Source: Allobosea sp. CS1GBMeth4 (lineage in GTDB: Bacteria > Pseudomonadota > Alphaproteobacteria > Rhizobiales > Beijerinckiaceae). From it: DNA of 64,000 nt. Under the pieces are notes generated by a model. It was given only the letters and a program-made list of their open reading frames with translations. It was not told where the DNA came from and ran no database searches. The stretch lies in the NCBI RefSeq assembly GCF_900185715.1, contig NZ_FYAS01000019.1, positions 226,169 to 290,168 of the forward strand, in the 5' to 3' direction. This document shows, one piece after another, positions 51,026 through 63,635 of this stretch; position 1 is the first letter of the stretch, and each line of letters opens with the position of its first letter. Both the position numbers and the translations under genes were made by a program.

Positions 51026-51601
51026 TCAGGCGAAGCCGGCCGTCGCGCCCTTCTGAATGATCGTGAAGGCCTTGGCGAAGTGATGGTGCAGCTCGGGGAT
51101 GTAGAGCTGCGAGATCGAGGAATCCTGGATCGGCGCGTATTTCGCGCCGCCATCGCGCGGGTCCGCCCCGCTCAGATAGGCGGTCAGGCCACGTCCCTTG
51201 AAGGCGTCGAGCCGATCGTCGAGGCGCGCGATGACGAGCGCGCCGCAATCGCCCCATTCATAGGGGATGGCGAAATAGAGCTTGGCGGCATAGGCGAGCC
51301 GCGACGAGCGGATGATGTTGGCGTAGCGCTGGATCGTGCCGTGGCGCCGCGCCGCCTGCTTCACCTTCACGAAGACCTCGTATTCGGCCCACCAGGGCCC
51401 GGCCGCGGCCCGCATCGGGTCCGCGGCGAAGCGGGCCGAGTCGCAGAAGCGGAAATAGTGCTGCCCGACGCTGAGATGGATGCGCTGGATGTGCGACATG
51501 CCGCCATTCTGGGTGCCGCCCGACAGTCCGCGTGCGGCCAGTTCGTGCGGGCCGATATTGGCCGGAAGGAAGCAGTTCTTGTTGAGGGGATCGGGGGACA
51601 C
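51026..51601 (-). CDS. Hypothetical protein in the D-amino-acid gene run
   Basis: 191-residue soluble protein that I do not recognise. There is no signal peptide or membrane segment. Aromatic-rich stretches include QHYFRFCDSARF near residue 48, AGPWWAEYEVF near 68 and LYIPELHHHFAKAF near 172; three consecutive His there and two Cys suggest possible metal binding. Translation starts at GTG 51601, supported by AGGAG seven bases upstream. It lies between the N-carbamoyl hydrolase and amidohydrolase genes, all leftward, so it probably belongs to the same pathway. Confidence 0.75.
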   Translation of the reverse strand: MSPDPLNKNCFLPANIGPHELAARGLSGGTQNGGMSHIQRIHLSVGQHYFRFCDSARFAADPMRAAAGPWWAEYEVFVKVKQAARRHGTIQRYANIIRSSRLAYAAKLYFAIPYEWGDCGALVIARLDDRLDAFKGRGLTAYLSGADPRDGGAKYAPIQDSSISQLYIPELHHHFAKAFTIIQKGATAGFA

Positions 51602-51730
51602 GTCATCGCTCCTGTCGCGCCGCCGCGTGCTTCGGCTCGAGGAGCCGGACGCGGCATCGCGGAGCCCTTGGCAGGGTCAGAGCCGGTTCTCGACCAGGGC
51701 TGACGATCGCGGCGCGGGCGCCAGGAGGGT

Positions 51731-52663
51731 TCACGCGATCACCGCGCCCTTGCGTTCGACGATCATGCCGTAGGCCTGCGGCTCGCGGTGCCTGGCGAAG
51801 TTGAAGGTCGAGTTCCGGTAGCTGTTGCCGAGATCGAGATCGCAGCGGGCGATGACGAGCTCGTCCCCTTCCGTCACTGCCTGGGCTACCACCTCGCCGG
51901 TCGGCGCGATGATGCAGGAGCCGCCGATCTGGTCGACTCCGGCCTCGAGCCCGGCCTTGGCGACGCCGACCACCCAGGTGGCGTTCTGATAGGCGCCGGC
52001 CTGCATGACGAGCTGGTTGTGGAAATTGCCGAGCCTGTCGTGGTCGGGCGCCGGCGGGTTGTGCTTGGGCGTGTTGTAGCCGAGCACGATCATCTCGACG
52101 CCCTGCAGGCCCATGACCCGATAGCTCTCGGGCCAGCGCCGGTCGTTGCAGATCATCATGCCGAGCCGCCCGCCCATGGTGTTCCACACCGGCCAGCCGA
52201 GATTGCCGGTCTCGAAATAGCGCTTCTCGAGATTCTGGAAGGCGGCCTCCGGCCGGTGCTCGGGATGCCCCGGCAGATGGATCTTGCGATACTTGCCGAC
52301 GATCCTGCCCGCCTTGTCGACCAGGATCGCGGTGTTGAAGCGGCGCTTGCGGCCCTCCTCGAAGGCGAGCTCGGGATAGCCGAGATGAAAGCCGATGCCG
52401 AGCCGCTCGGCCTCGGCGAAGAGCGGCGCCGTCTCGTTCGAGGGCATGGCGCTCTCGAAATAGCCGTCGATCTCCGCCTCGTCCTCCATCCACCAATGCG
52501 GGAAGAAGGCGGTCAGGGCTGCTTCAGGATAGACGACGAGGTCGCAACCGTTCGATTTCGCCTGCCGCATCAGCTCGATCATGCGCGCGACCGCCTGGCT
52601 GCGGCTCTCGTCGCGCTGGATCGGCCCGAGCTGGGCTGCGCCGACGGTCAGGATGCGGCTCAT
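51731..52663 (-). CDS. N-carbamoyl-D-amino-acid hydrolase-like nitrilase-superfamily protein
   Basis: 310-residue carbon-nitrogen hydrolase. The Glu47-Lys127-Cys172 triad falls at the same numbers as in the Agrobacterium D-carbamoylase (PEAALT, KYRKIHLPGH and MICNDRRWPE). Other shared blocks are NTAILVDKAGRIVGKYRK and GYNTPKHNPPAPDHD. The expected reaction is hydrolysis of N-carbamoyl-D-amino acids to D-amino acid, CO2 and ammonia in the cytoplasm. It follows the ATPase genes of the Dpp-type importer after 72 bases. Confidence 0.92.
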   Translation of the reverse strand: MSRILTVGAAQLGPIQRDESRSQAVARMIELMRQAKSNGCDLVVYPEAALTAFFPHWWMEDEAEIDGYFESAMPSNETAPLFAEAERLGIGFHLGYPELAFEEGRKRRFNTAILVDKAGRIVGKYRKIHLPGHPEHRPEAAFQNLEKRYFETGNLGWPVWNTMGGRLGMMICNDRRWPESYRVMGLQGVEMIVLGYNTPKHNPPAPDHDRLGNFHNQLVMQAGAYQNATWVVGVAKAGLEAGVDQIGGSCIIAPTGEVVAQAVTEGDELVIARCDLDLGNSYRNSTFNFARHREPQAYGMIVERKGAVIA

Positions 52664-52735
52664 CGTCTGGTCTCCATGAATGCAGGCGAACCCGCTCTCT
52701 CCGCGCGGGATCGTCGGTCGCGTCCTCGGCCTGGA

Positions 52736-54756
<2,021 letters not shown>

Positions 54757-54757
54757 G

Positions 54758-55671
<914 letters not shown>

Positions 55672-55675
<4 letters not shown>

Positions 55676-56613
55676 TAGCGTATCCTCGGATCGACAAGGG
55701 TGTAGATCAGGTCGATGACCAGATTCACCAGCACATAGACGAAGGAGAAGATCAGGACGACGCCCTGGATCACCGGATAGTCGCGCCGCAGGATCGCATC
55801 GAGCGTGAGCCGCCCCAGGCCGGGAATGGCGAAGACGCTCTCCGTGACCACGGCGCCGCCGATCAGCAGCGCGACGCCGATGCCGATGATCGTGATGATC
55901 GGCACGGCCGCGTTCTTCAGCGCGTGCAGGAAGAGGATGCTGTCCTGCGCCAGGCCCTTGGAGCGGGCGGTGCGGATATAGTCCTGCTGAAGCACGTCGA
56001 GCATGGTCGCCCGGGTGATGCGCGCGATCAGCGCGATGTAGACGGTGCCGAGCGTGATCGAGGGCAGGATCAGGTTCTTGAACCAGGGCCAGATGCCCTG
56101 CGACAGCGGCGTGTAGCCTTGCACCGGCACCCAGTCGAGCTTGAGCGCGAACATGTAGGCGAGCAGGTAGCCGATCACGAACACCGGCACCGAGAAGCCG
56201 AAGACGGCGAAGGCGACGACCGAGCGATCGATCCAGGTCCCGGCCTTCCAGGCGGCGACGACGCCGAGCGGCACGGCGATGGTGACCGCGAAGATCAGCG
56301 TCAGCACCATCAGGGAGACCGTCGGCTCGATACGCTGGGCGATGAGTTGCGTCACCGGCAGCGAGGTGAAGATGGAGGTGCCGAGATCGCCCTGCAGCAC
56401 CCTGAAGAACCATTCCGCGAAGCGGACGAGATAGGGCCGGTCGAGGCCCAGGCTGGCGCGAATGCGCTCGACATCGGCGGGCGAGGCCTGGTCGCCGGCG
56501 ATGACGGCCGCCGGATCACCGGGCGCGATATAGAGCAACGAGAAGACGAACAGCGCCACGAAGGCCATGACGGGGATCGTCGTGATGATGCGTCTGACGA
56601 TGAAGGAAAGCAT
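55672..56613 (-). CDS. Oligopeptide-type ABC transporter permease (DppB family)
   Basis: 313-residue permease with six hydrophobic segments. It begins [20 protein letters not shown] and has the EAA-type block [20 protein letters not shown] and [20 protein letters not shown]. It lies second in a SBP-dppB-dppC-dppD-dppF operon and forms the channel with the DppC-type protein. Confidence 0.94.
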
Positions 56614-56732
56614 CGCTCACTTCGGTCGGAGGAGAGGCGCCGGGCCGATTGGAATTGGACTGGTCCGAAACGGTCCGGCGGGTGTAGTGCGGGCCGCCGC
56701 GCGTGCGGCGGCCCGGGGTTGCCGGTAGGCGC

Positions 56733-58331
56733 TCAGCCCTTGGCTACGTTCCAGAAGAAGGGCAGCGGGCCGCTGGTCACGCCAGTGACGTTCTTCCGCC
56801 AGGCCTGGTAGCCGAGATAGAAGCCCGTCGGTGCGTAGACCACGTTCTCGACGGCGGCCTTGTTGAGGCGGTCCATCGCCGCCTTCTCCTCGGCCTGGTC
56901 CTTGGCGTTGAACCAGTTGGTGACCTCGGCCTCGACCGCCGGCACGTCCGGCCAGCCGAACCAGGCCTTGTCGCCATTGGCCCGGATCGCCGTGTAGGAG
57001 GACGGGTTGATGCAGTCCGCGCCGGCGTGCCAGGTGTGGAACATGCTCCAGCCACCCTGGCTCGGGGGCGTCTTCTGGGCGCGCCGCGCGCCGACGGTGC
57101 CCCAGTCGGTCGCGACGAACTCGACCTTCATGCCGATGCTCTTCAGCAGCTCGGCCGTGACGTCGCCCATCGACTTGGTCGCCGACATGTCCTGCGCGAC
57201 CACGCAGATCACCGGCTCGCCATTGTAGCCGGATTCGGCGAGGAGCTTCTTGGCCGCCGCGACGTTCTTCATCTTCAGCATGTCGCCGCCGGCCTCGGTG
57301 TAGAGCGGCGTGCCGGGCGTGAAGAAGCCGGGCAGCGGCTTCCAGAGCTTGTCGTCGTCGCCGACGATCGAGCGCATGTAGTCTTCCTGGTTCATCGCCG
57401 TCAGCACCGCCTGGCGCACCTTCAGATTGTTGAAGGGCGGGTGCAGGTGGTTCATGCGGAAGGCGCCGATATTGCCGAGCGGGTCGCCGATATCGACATT
57501 GATGTTGGCGTTGCCCTTGAGCACCGGCACGAGGTCGGAAAGCGGGGTCTCCCACCAGTCGACCTCGCCGCTCTGCAGCGCCGCGGCCGCGGTCGCCGCG
57601 TCGGGGATGATCACCCATTCGATCCGGTCGACCAGCATCTTCTTGCCGCCGGCGAGCCAGTCGGCCGGCTCGGAGCGCGGCACGTAGTCGGCGAACTTCT
57701 CGAAGACCGCCTTGGCGCCGGGGACCCACTCGCCGCGGGCGAACTTCATCGGGCCGGAGCCGACATATTCGGTGATCTGCGTGAACGGATCGGTCTTGGC
57801 GATGCGCTCGGGCATGATGAAGGAGCACGGCGCATTGTTCTTGGCGAGCGCCAGCAGCATCTTCGGGAAGGGCTGCTTCAGCTGCCACTTCCAGCTGCGG
57901 TCGTCGATCGCCGAGAGCTCGTTCTCGATCGCCTTGATCATCAGGCCCATCGGATCGCGGGCCTGCCAGCGCTTCAGGCTCTGAACCACGTCCTTGGCGA
58001 GCACCGGCGTGCCGTCATGGAACTTGAGGCCCGGGCGCAGCTTGAAGGTCCAGGTCAGCCCGTCGGAGGAGACCTCCTCGCCCTCGACCATCTGCCGCTG
58101 CGGCTGGAATTTCGAATCGATGCCGTAGAGCGTGTCCCAGACCAGCGCCGCCGCGTTGCGGACGACGTATTGCGTTCCCCAGATCGGGTCGAAATTGGCG
58201 AGGTTGGCCTGCGGCACGAAACGCAGAGTCTTCGCCGCGGCACCCTGCGAGAGCGCCGGCATGGCGAGACCGCCAGTCGCCGCCATGACGCCGGTACCGG
58301 CGGCAGTCTTCAGAAACCTTCTGCGATCCAT
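56733..58331 (-). CDS. Oligopeptide-type ABC transporter substrate-binding protein (SBP_bac_5)
   Basis: 532-residue periplasmic protein with a Tat signal (MDRRRFLKTAAGTGVMAATG, twin Arg plus FLK). The mature part shows the family-5 layout: FDPIWGTQYVVRNAA, EVSSDGLTWTFKLRPGLKFH and ALQSGEVDWWETPLSDL. Export in folded form suggests early folding or a cofactor. It heads the complete importer operon and defines its specificity, which may be peptides, opines or other N-substituted amino acids. An operator-like element lies at 58451-58475. Confidence 0.93.
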   Translation of the reverse strand: MDRRRFLKTAAGTGVMAATGGLAMPALSQGAAAKTLRFVPQANLANFDPIWGTQYVVRNAAALVWDTLYGIDSKFQPQRQMVEGEEVSSDGLTWTFKLRPGLKFHDGTPVLAKDVVQSLKRWQARDPMGLMIKAIENELSAIDDRSWKWQLKQPFPKMLLALAKNNAPCSFIMPERIAKTDPFTQITEYVGSGPMKFARGEWVPGAKAVFEKFADYVPRSEPADWLAGGKKMLVDRIEWVIIPDAATAAAALQSGEVDWWETPLSDLVPVLKGNANINVDIGDPLGNIGAFRMNHLHPPFNNLKVRQAVLTAMNQEDYMRSIVGDDDKLWKPLPGFFTPGTPLYTEAGGDMLKMKNVAAAKKLLAESGYNGEPVICVVAQDMSATKSMGDVTAELLKSIGMKVEFVATDWGTVGARRAQKTPPSQGGWSMFHTWHAGADCINPSSYTAIRANGDKAWFGWPDVPAVEAEVTNWFNAKDQAEEKAAMDRLNKAAVENVVYAPTGFYLGYQAWRKNVTGVTSGPLPFFWNVAKG

Positions 58332-58450
58332 CGCAATCCTCTCCCCTGAAACGGTGGCCTCTGATTGGGCGACCTTGCCTAGAGTGTGGGCAGAAAATCT
58401 CGCCTCTGACAACACGCTTGACGGGCCACCGACGCCCGAAAGCGAGCTTG

Positions 58451-58475
58451 CAGGGTTCGTGCCAAACGGAACCTG
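58451..58475. promoter_or_regulatory. Operator-like element shared with the first Dpp system
   Basis: Arms CAGGGTTC and GAACCTG (one bulged G) flank GTGCCAAACG. The 12 bases CCAAACGGAACC match exactly the centre of the element at 36541-36571. It lies about 120 bases before the binding-protein start. Confidence 0.5.
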
Positions 58476-58494
58476 TTCGTGACTGGCGACATCG

Positions 58495-58506
58495 TTTGTA
58501 CACAAA
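58495..58506. promoter_or_regulatory. Short inverted repeat upstream of the SBP gene
   Basis: TTTGT and ACAAA flank AC in a locally AT-rich stretch between the amidase stop and the binding-protein gene. It could be a GntR- or LacI-type half operator. The evidence is its symmetry and position only. Confidence 0.35.
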
Positions 58507-58552
58507 TGACGCACAAGTCGCCCGCCCGAAGCAGAAAATTGCGCGCGACCGG

Positions 58553-59965
58553 CTAAACCGATTTGATCGGCGCGTCGACGCGAGCGAAGGGACGCGCCGC
58601 CTCGAACGCCGCGGCGGCCCGCATGACCAGCAGGTCGGAACCGAACGGACCGACGATCTGGAGGCTGGCGGGCAGCCCTGCCGAGGTCAGCCCGCAAGGC
58701 ACGGCCGCAGCCGGCTGCTGGGTGATGTTGAACGGGTAGGTGAACGGCGTCCAGCGCGTCCAATCCTCGCCATAGCGGCCATGCCCGGGGGTATTGCGCC
58801 CGACGGCGAACGCCGGCAGCGGCAAGGTCGGCGTGAGCAGCAGGTCGAATCGCTCGTGGAACTGCGCCATCTGATAGGCGAGCGCGTTGCGCTGGTTCAG
58901 CAGGGCGTCGACATAGGTCGCGCCGTCGATCCGCTCCCCCATCTCCGCGACCGCGACGAGGCCGGGGTCCATCCGTCCGCGCGTCGCCGCATCCGCGCTG
59001 CGCAGGGCGAGCGCCGCACCGGCAGCCCAGAGCGTCATCAGCGTCTCGACCGGATCCTCGAAGCCGGGGTCGACCTCCTCGACACTGGCGCCCAGTTCTT
59101 CGAACGCCAGCGCCGCCGCATGCGCCAAGGTCGCGATCTCGGAATCGACCGGCACGTCGCCGCCGAGGCGCGGCGACCAGGCGATCCGCAGGCCGCGCAC
59201 GCCGCGGTCCAACTCCGCCGTGAAATCGGGCGGCATGTCCTTGAAGGCGGTCATGTCGCGCGAATCGGGACGGCCGATCGCATTCATGGCGAGGGCGGAA
59301 TCGCGCACGGTGCGGGTCAGCGGGCCGAGATGGGCGAGGAAGCCCATGGTCGAGACCGGCCAGGCCGGCACCCGGCCATAGCTCGGCTTCAGGCCGAAGA
59401 CGCCGCAGAAGGCGGCCGGGATGCGCACCGAGCCGGCGCCGTCGGTGCCGAGATGGAGGCAGCCGAGATTGAGTGCCGCCGCGACGGCCGCGCCCGACGA
59501 GGACCCGCCCGGACCGGTCGAGACGTCCCAGGGATTGCGGGTGATGCCGGAGAGCGGCGAATCGCCGACGCCCTTCCAGCCATATTCCGGCATGGTGGTC
59601 TTGCCGAGGAAGACGCAGCCGGCCTCGCGCAGCCGCGCCGTCGCCGGCGCGTCCTGCTGGAAGGGCGCGTCGGAAGCGACGGCCGAGCCGCGCCGCATCG
59701 GCCAGCCGGCGACGCCGAGATTGTCCTTGATCGTCACCGGTACGCCGTCGAGCGGCCCCAGCGCCTCCCCCTTGAGCCAGCGCGCCTGCGCGGCCTCGGC
59801 CATGGCGAGGGTCATCTGCTCGTCGCGGACGACGAAGGCATTCACCTCCGGCTCGAAGCGATCGATGCGGGCGAGTGCATCCTTTGCCACGTCGACAGGC
59901 GAGAGTTCGCGGGCAGCGTAGAGGCCGCCGAGTTCGGCGGCGGAAAGCGAGGCGATGGCGGTCAT
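58553..59965 (-). CDS. Amidase (amidase signature family)
   Basis: 470-residue hydrolase with the Ser-cisSer-Lys triad: Lys80 in VPVTIKDNLG, the cis-Ser around Ser155 in GPGGSSSGAA and Ser179 in GTDGAGSVRIPAAF. It hydrolyses carboxylic amides in the cytoplasm. The start is ATG 59965; the 27 upstream in-frame residues read into a family B repeat and are not likely translated. It lies between the M20-type hydrolase and the Dpp-type importer, all on the minus strand, which suggests a role in breaking down imported amides. Confidence 0.93.
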   Translation of the reverse strand: MTAIASLSAAELGGLYAARELSPVDVAKDALARIDRFEPEVNAFVVRDEQMTLAMAEAAQARWLKGEALGPLDGVPVTIKDNLGVAGWPMRRGSAVASDAPFQQDAPATARLREAGCVFLGKTTMPEYGWKGVGDSPLSGITRNPWDVSTGPGGSSSGAAVAAALNLGCLHLGTDGAGSVRIPAAFCGVFGLKPSYGRVPAWPVSTMGFLAHLGPLTRTVRDSALAMNAIGRPDSRDMTAFKDMPPDFTAELDRGVRGLRIAWSPRLGGDVPVDSEIATLAHAAALAFEELGASVEEVDPGFEDPVETLMTLWAAGAALALRSADAATRGRMDPGLVAVAEMGERIDGATYVDALLNQRNALAYQMAQFHERFDLLLTPTLPLPAFAVGRNTPGHGRYGEDWTRWTPFTYPFNITQQPAAAVPCGLTSAGLPASLQIVGPFGSDLLVMRAAAAFEAARPFARVDAPIKSV

Positions 59966-60000
59966 GGCAACATCCGTTCGAGATCGGTTCGGAACCATGC

Positions 60001-60107
60001 CGTCATCCCGGGCAAGCGGCGTCAGCCGCGCAGGCCCGGGATCCATCGTAGGGCTCTGCGCCCTACGATGGATCCCGGAGCTCCGCTTCGCCCCGTCCGG
60101 GATGACG
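60001..60107. repeat. Intergenic palindromic repeat, family B copy 4
   Basis: Begins CGTCATCCCGGG, has arms GGGATCCATCGTAGGGC and GCCCTACGATGGATCCC and ends CCGGGATGACGG. It lies between the M20-type hydrolase and amidase genes, which point the same way. Confidence 0.9.
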
Positions 60108-60133
60108 GTGGAGGTTCATGAGCACCCTGGATA

Positions 60134-61363
60134 TCAGGCGTTGGCGGCGCGCCAGGCGGCGCTGAGCAGGACGTTGGCGCCGGCAACCATGTCCTCGTCG
60201 CTGCTGAGCTCGGCCGGATTGTGCGAAAGGCCGCCGATCGAGGGGATGAAGACCATCGCCGTCGGGCAGAGGCGGGACATCATCTGGGCATCGTGACCGG
60301 CCCCCGAGATCATCCGGCGGATCGGCAGGCCGAACTCGGCGGCGCTCGCCTCCACGCTGGCGATCAGCTCCTCTGCGAAGGGGGTCGCCGGAAAACGGGC
60401 GAGGTCGCGGAAGCTGATGGCGATGTCGTCGCGCGCCGACAATTCGGCGCAGAACTTGCGCACGGCAGCCTCGGCCTCGGCCAGCGGCGCGTCCAGCGGG
60501 TTGCGCAAATCGAGCGTCATCACGACGGTTTCCGGCACGACGTTGACGTTGCCGGGTTTGACGCGGATCACGCCGGAATTGGCGAGCTGGCCCGGGATCG
60601 TCTTGGTCAACTCGTTGGCGAAGATGTTGATGCGGGCCGCGGCGAGGCCGGGATCCTTGCGGTAGCGCATCGGCGTGGTGCCGGCATGGCTCGGCCGCCC
60701 GGTCAGGGTCAGCTCGAGCCAGCAGATCCCCTGGATGCCGGTCACGGCGCCGAGGCCGCCGCCCTCGCTTTCCAGCACCGGTCCCTGTTCGATGTGCAGC
60801 TCGAGATAGGCATGCGCCGGCAGGAAGCCGGGCCGCTCCGGCCCGTGATAGCCGATGCGCTTCAGCTCATGGCCGAGCACGGCGCCGTCGGCGTCCTGCT
60901 CGGCATGGGCGGCGTCGACGCTCATGCCGCCGGCCCAGACATAGGAGCCGAGCATGTCGGGATGGAAGCGCGCGCCTTCCTCGTTGGTGAAGGCGATCAC
61001 CGCCATGTCGCGCTTCGGGGTCACTCCGGCGTCGCGCAGCGCCGCCAGCACCTCGACGCCGCCGATGACGCCGAGGGCGCCGTCGAAGCGCCCGCCGGTG
61101 CCGACCGTGTCGATATGCGAGCCCATGATCACCGCCGGCCCGTCCTCCTGACCCTTCAGGATGCCGACGATGTTGCCGATCGCGTCGACCCGGACGTCGA
61201 GGCCGAGAGCCGTCAACTCGCCGACCAGCCAGTCGCGCCCCTGCTTGTCCTCGTCCGTCAGCGCCAGTCGCCTGCAGCCGCCCTCGGGCGTCGCCCCGAT
61301 CCTCGACAGGGCCGCCAGCCGCGAGAGCAGGCGCTCGCCGTCGATCCGCAGGTTGGTGCTCAT
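60134..61363 (-). CDS. Zn-dependent hydrolase, N-carbamoyl-L-amino-acid hydrolase/allantoate amidohydrolase family (M20)
   Basis: 409-residue metalloenzyme. Zinc ligands are seen in IMGSHIDTVGTGGRFDGALG (His and Asp, near residue 80), TNEEGARF (Glu) and LELHIEQGP (His), and the dimer-domain motif GRPSHAGTTPMRYRKD is present. Such proteins hydrolyse N-carbamoyl-L-amino acids, allantoate or ureidoglycine. Start set at ATG 61363, eight or nine bases after GGAGA; ATG 61372 is too close to that site. It opens the leftward run that includes the amidase, the importer and the D-carbamoylase-like gene. Confidence 0.92.
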   Translation of the reverse strand: MSTNLRIDGERLLSRLAALSRIGATPEGGCRRLALTDEDKQGRDWLVGELTALGLDVRVDAIGNIVGILKGQEDGPAVIMGSHIDTVGTGGRFDGALGVIGGVEVLAALRDAGVTPKRDMAVIAFTNEEGARFHPDMLGSYVWAGGMSVDAAHAEQDADGAVLGHELKRIGYHGPERPGFLPAHAYLELHIEQGPVLESEGGGLGAVTGIQGICWLELTLTGRPSHAGTTPMRYRKDPGLAAARINIFANELTKTIPGQLANSGVIRVKPGNVNVVPETVVMTLDLRNPLDAPLAEAEAAVRKFCAELSARDDIAISFRDLARFPATPFAEELIASVEASAAEFGLPIRRMISGAGHDAQMMSRLCPTAMVFIPSIGGLSHNPAELSSDEDMVAGANVLLSAAWRAANA

Positions 61364-61560
61364 ATCGTCCATTCTCCATCGTAGGCATCTGCCCGGGGGC
61401 CGACGCGCAGCAGGCAGGAACCGGGCCGCCCGCGCAAGAGGCCGAGGCGCCAGCGCGGCGCGGAGCCGCAGCGCGCCACGCGCAGGGCAGCCCCGGCGCT
61501 CCGGAGCGGATCGCCGAAAGCGGGAACCGGTCGCCCGCCCGTCCGGGGCCGGACCCGATC

Positions 61561-61597
61561 ATGATGAATTCGGATCGGATCAATCCAGAATCATCAT
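61561..61597. repeat. Imperfect inverted repeat between divergent genes
   Basis: Arms ATGATGAATTCGGAT and ATCCAGAATCATCAT pair with one bulge on each side around a seven-base loop. It lies between the divergent hydrolase and MATE genes, 47 bases before the MATE ATG, so it could be an operator or a dispersed repeat. Confidence 0.5.
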
Positions 61598-61643
61598 GGC
61601 CCGAGGGCTGTAAAGCGGCACCCTGCCCAGATAAAAGGCAACC

Positions 61644-63059
61644 ATGTCGCAGATTGCCCTCCCCTACCGCTCGGCGAGTCCCTGGCTCGCCGAGGTCAAG
61701 GCCATGCTGGCGCTGAGCTGGCCGATGGTCATGACCAATGTCGCGCAGACGGCGATGACGGCGACCGACGTGATCATGATGGGCCATCTCGGCCCCGAAG
61801 CGCTGGCGGCCGGCGCGCTCGCCTCCAATCTCTACATGGCGGTGCTGATCTTCGGTATCGGCGTGATGGCGGCGGTGGCGCCGATGGTCTCGATCGAACT
61901 CGGCCGGAACCGGCATTCGGTCCGCGACGTGCGCCGCACCGTGCGCCAGGGCTTCTGGGTCGCCGTCACGCTGGCCCTGCCGATGTGGCTGTTTCTTTGG
62001 CAGGGCGAGACCATCCTCAAGGCGATGGGACAGGACCCCGCCCTGTCGGAAGCGGCAGCCTCCTATCTGCACCTGCTGCAATGGGGCCTCCTGCCCTTCT
62101 ACGGCTATCTCGTCCTGCGCGGCTTCCTGGCGGCGCTGCAGCGGCCGTTCTGGGCGTTCGTGATCGTGCTCCTGGCCGTCGCCTTCAACGCGCTCGCCAA
62201 CTGGGTCCTGATGTTCGGCCGGCTCGGCTTCCCGGCGCTCGGCCTGCCCGGCTCGGGGCTGGCGACGACGATGGCCTCGACCCTGATGTTCGCCGGTCTC
62301 GCGATGGTGGTGTCGCTCGACCGTCGCTTTCGGCGCTACCATGTCTTCGGCCGCGTCTGGCGTGCCGACTGGAGCCGCTACCGCGCCTTCTGGCGGATGG
62401 GTCTGCCGATCGGGACCACGGTCGCCTTCGAGGTGGTCATCTTCAACGGCGCCGCCCTGCTGATGGGGCTGCTCGGCTCCACCGCGCTGGCCGCCCATGC
62501 GATCGCGATCCAGATCGCCTCGCTGACCTTCATGGTGCCGATGGGGATCGGCCAGGCCGGGACGGTCCGGGTCGGGCGCGCCTTCGGCGCCGGCGATCGC
62601 GACGGCGTCACGCGCGCCGGCACGACGGCGATCGCGCTGGCGATCGGTTTCATGTGCGTGACGGCGCTGACGATGCTGCTGGTGCCGCACTGGCTCGTCG
62701 CGCCCTTCCTCGACGCCAGCAAGCCGAAGGCCGCGGAGGTCGCTCAGACGGCGATGCTGTTCCTGCTCTATGCAGCGATCTTCCAGATCGCCGACGGCGC
62801 GCAGGTGGTGGGCGCCTCAGTCCTGCGCGGCCTGCGCGACACGCGCGTGCCGATGCTCTTCGCCGGTCTCGGTTATTGGGGCATCGGCCTGCCGCTGTCG
62901 GCCGCGCTCGGCTTCTGGACGCCGCTCGCCGGCGTCGGCATCTGGATCGGCCTCGCGGTCGGGCTCGGCGTCGTCGCGATACCGATGCTGGCGCGCTGGT
63001 TCGCCCGCGAGCGGCTGGGTCTGACGCATCGCGCCGGAGAGCGTCCGCCGGCGGACTGA
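61644..63059 (+). CDS. MATE family efflux transporter (NorM-like)
   Basis: 471-residue inner-membrane transporter with about twelve hydrophobic segments arranged in two MatE halves. The N-terminal LSWPMVMTNVAQTAMTATDVIMMGHLG and the repeat-half block MGLPIGTTVAFEVVIFNGAALLMG are typical (quoted by ends LSWPMVMTNV and GLPIGTTVAFE). It exports cationic drugs or metabolites using Na+ or H+. ATG 61644 follows AAAAGG. It appears monocistronic. Confidence 0.93.
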   Translation: MSQIALPYRSASPWLAEVKAMLALSWPMVMTNVAQTAMTATDVIMMGHLGPEALAAGALASNLYMAVLIFGIGVMAAVAPMVSIELGRNRHSVRDVRRTVRQGFWVAVTLALPMWLFLWQGETILKAMGQDPALSEAAASYLHLLQWGLLPFYGYLVLRGFLAALQRPFWAFVIVLLAVAFNALANWVLMFGRLGFPALGLPGSGLATTMASTLMFAGLAMVVSLDRRFRRYHVFGRVWRADWSRYRAFWRMGLPIGTTVAFEVVIFNGAALLMGLLGSTALAAHAIAIQIASLTFMVPMGIGQAGTVRVGRAFGAGDRDGVTRAGTTAIALAIGFMCVTALTMLLVPHWLVAPFLDASKPKAAEVAQTAMLFLLYAAIFQIADGAQVVGASVLRGLRDTRVPMLFAGLGYWGIGLPLSAALGFWTPLAGVGIWIGLAVGLGVVAIPMLARWFARERLGLTHRAGERPPAD

Positions 63060-63158
63060 TTCCGGGCGGCGAACCCGAAGCCGCTAACCATAGGTTGCGA
63101 TCGCGCCTGTCCTGGTGGAGAATCGGCGCTCGCCGTGCAAGGCCGCAAGGGAGCCTCC

Positions 63159-63578
63159 GTGACGCCAGAGGACATCGCACTGGTCCGTTCGAGCTTTGCG
63201 CAGCTGCATCGGCGCAAGATCGAAACGGCCTGCCTGTTCTACGAACGACTGTTCACCGACAGGTCCGAGACACGCGCTCTGTTCAAGCCCGACATCGAGA
63301 CCCAGGCCGCCCGGTTGATGGACATGCTCACCGTGGCCCTCGCCATGCTGAACGACCCCGCCGGCCTCGAACTCCTGCTCAGGCGCCTGGGCGAGCGTCA
63401 TCAGAGCTATGGCGTCCGGCCGGAGCATTACGCGGCCGTGCGCGCAGCGCTCCTGTGGACCCTGGAGACGTCGCTCGGGCCTGCGTTCACCGCGCAGACG
63501 CGGGTCGCCTGGATCAAAGTCTACGACCAGATGGCCGCCATCATGCTCGCCGCCCAGGACGATCGCCGCTCCGCCTGA
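63159..63578 (+). CDS. Single-domain globin (Vitreoscilla haemoglobin-like)
   Basis: 139-residue globin. The distal Tyr (B10) is in CLFYERLF, the phenylalanine of the CD corner is in RALFKPD, and the proximal His (F8) is in LGERHQSYGVRPEHY, all aligning with Vitreoscilla haemoglobin. There is no reductase domain, so it is not a flavohaemoglobin. Likely roles are oxygen delivery or nitric oxide detoxification. The start is GTG 63159 with AAGGGAG five bases upstream; GTG 63135 would add eight residues. Confidence 0.9.
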   Translation: MTPEDIALVRSSFAQLHRRKIETACLFYERLFTDRSETRALFKPDIETQAARLMDMLTVALAMLNDPAGLELLLRRLGERHQSYGVRPEHYAAVRAALLWTLETSLGPAFTAQTRVAWIKVYDQMAAIMLAAQDDRRSA

Positions 63579-63635
63579 CCGTGCGGCCGCCGGACGGTGC
63601 GGGCGCCGCGACCGCCCCCAAGGCTCCGGCGCCGC

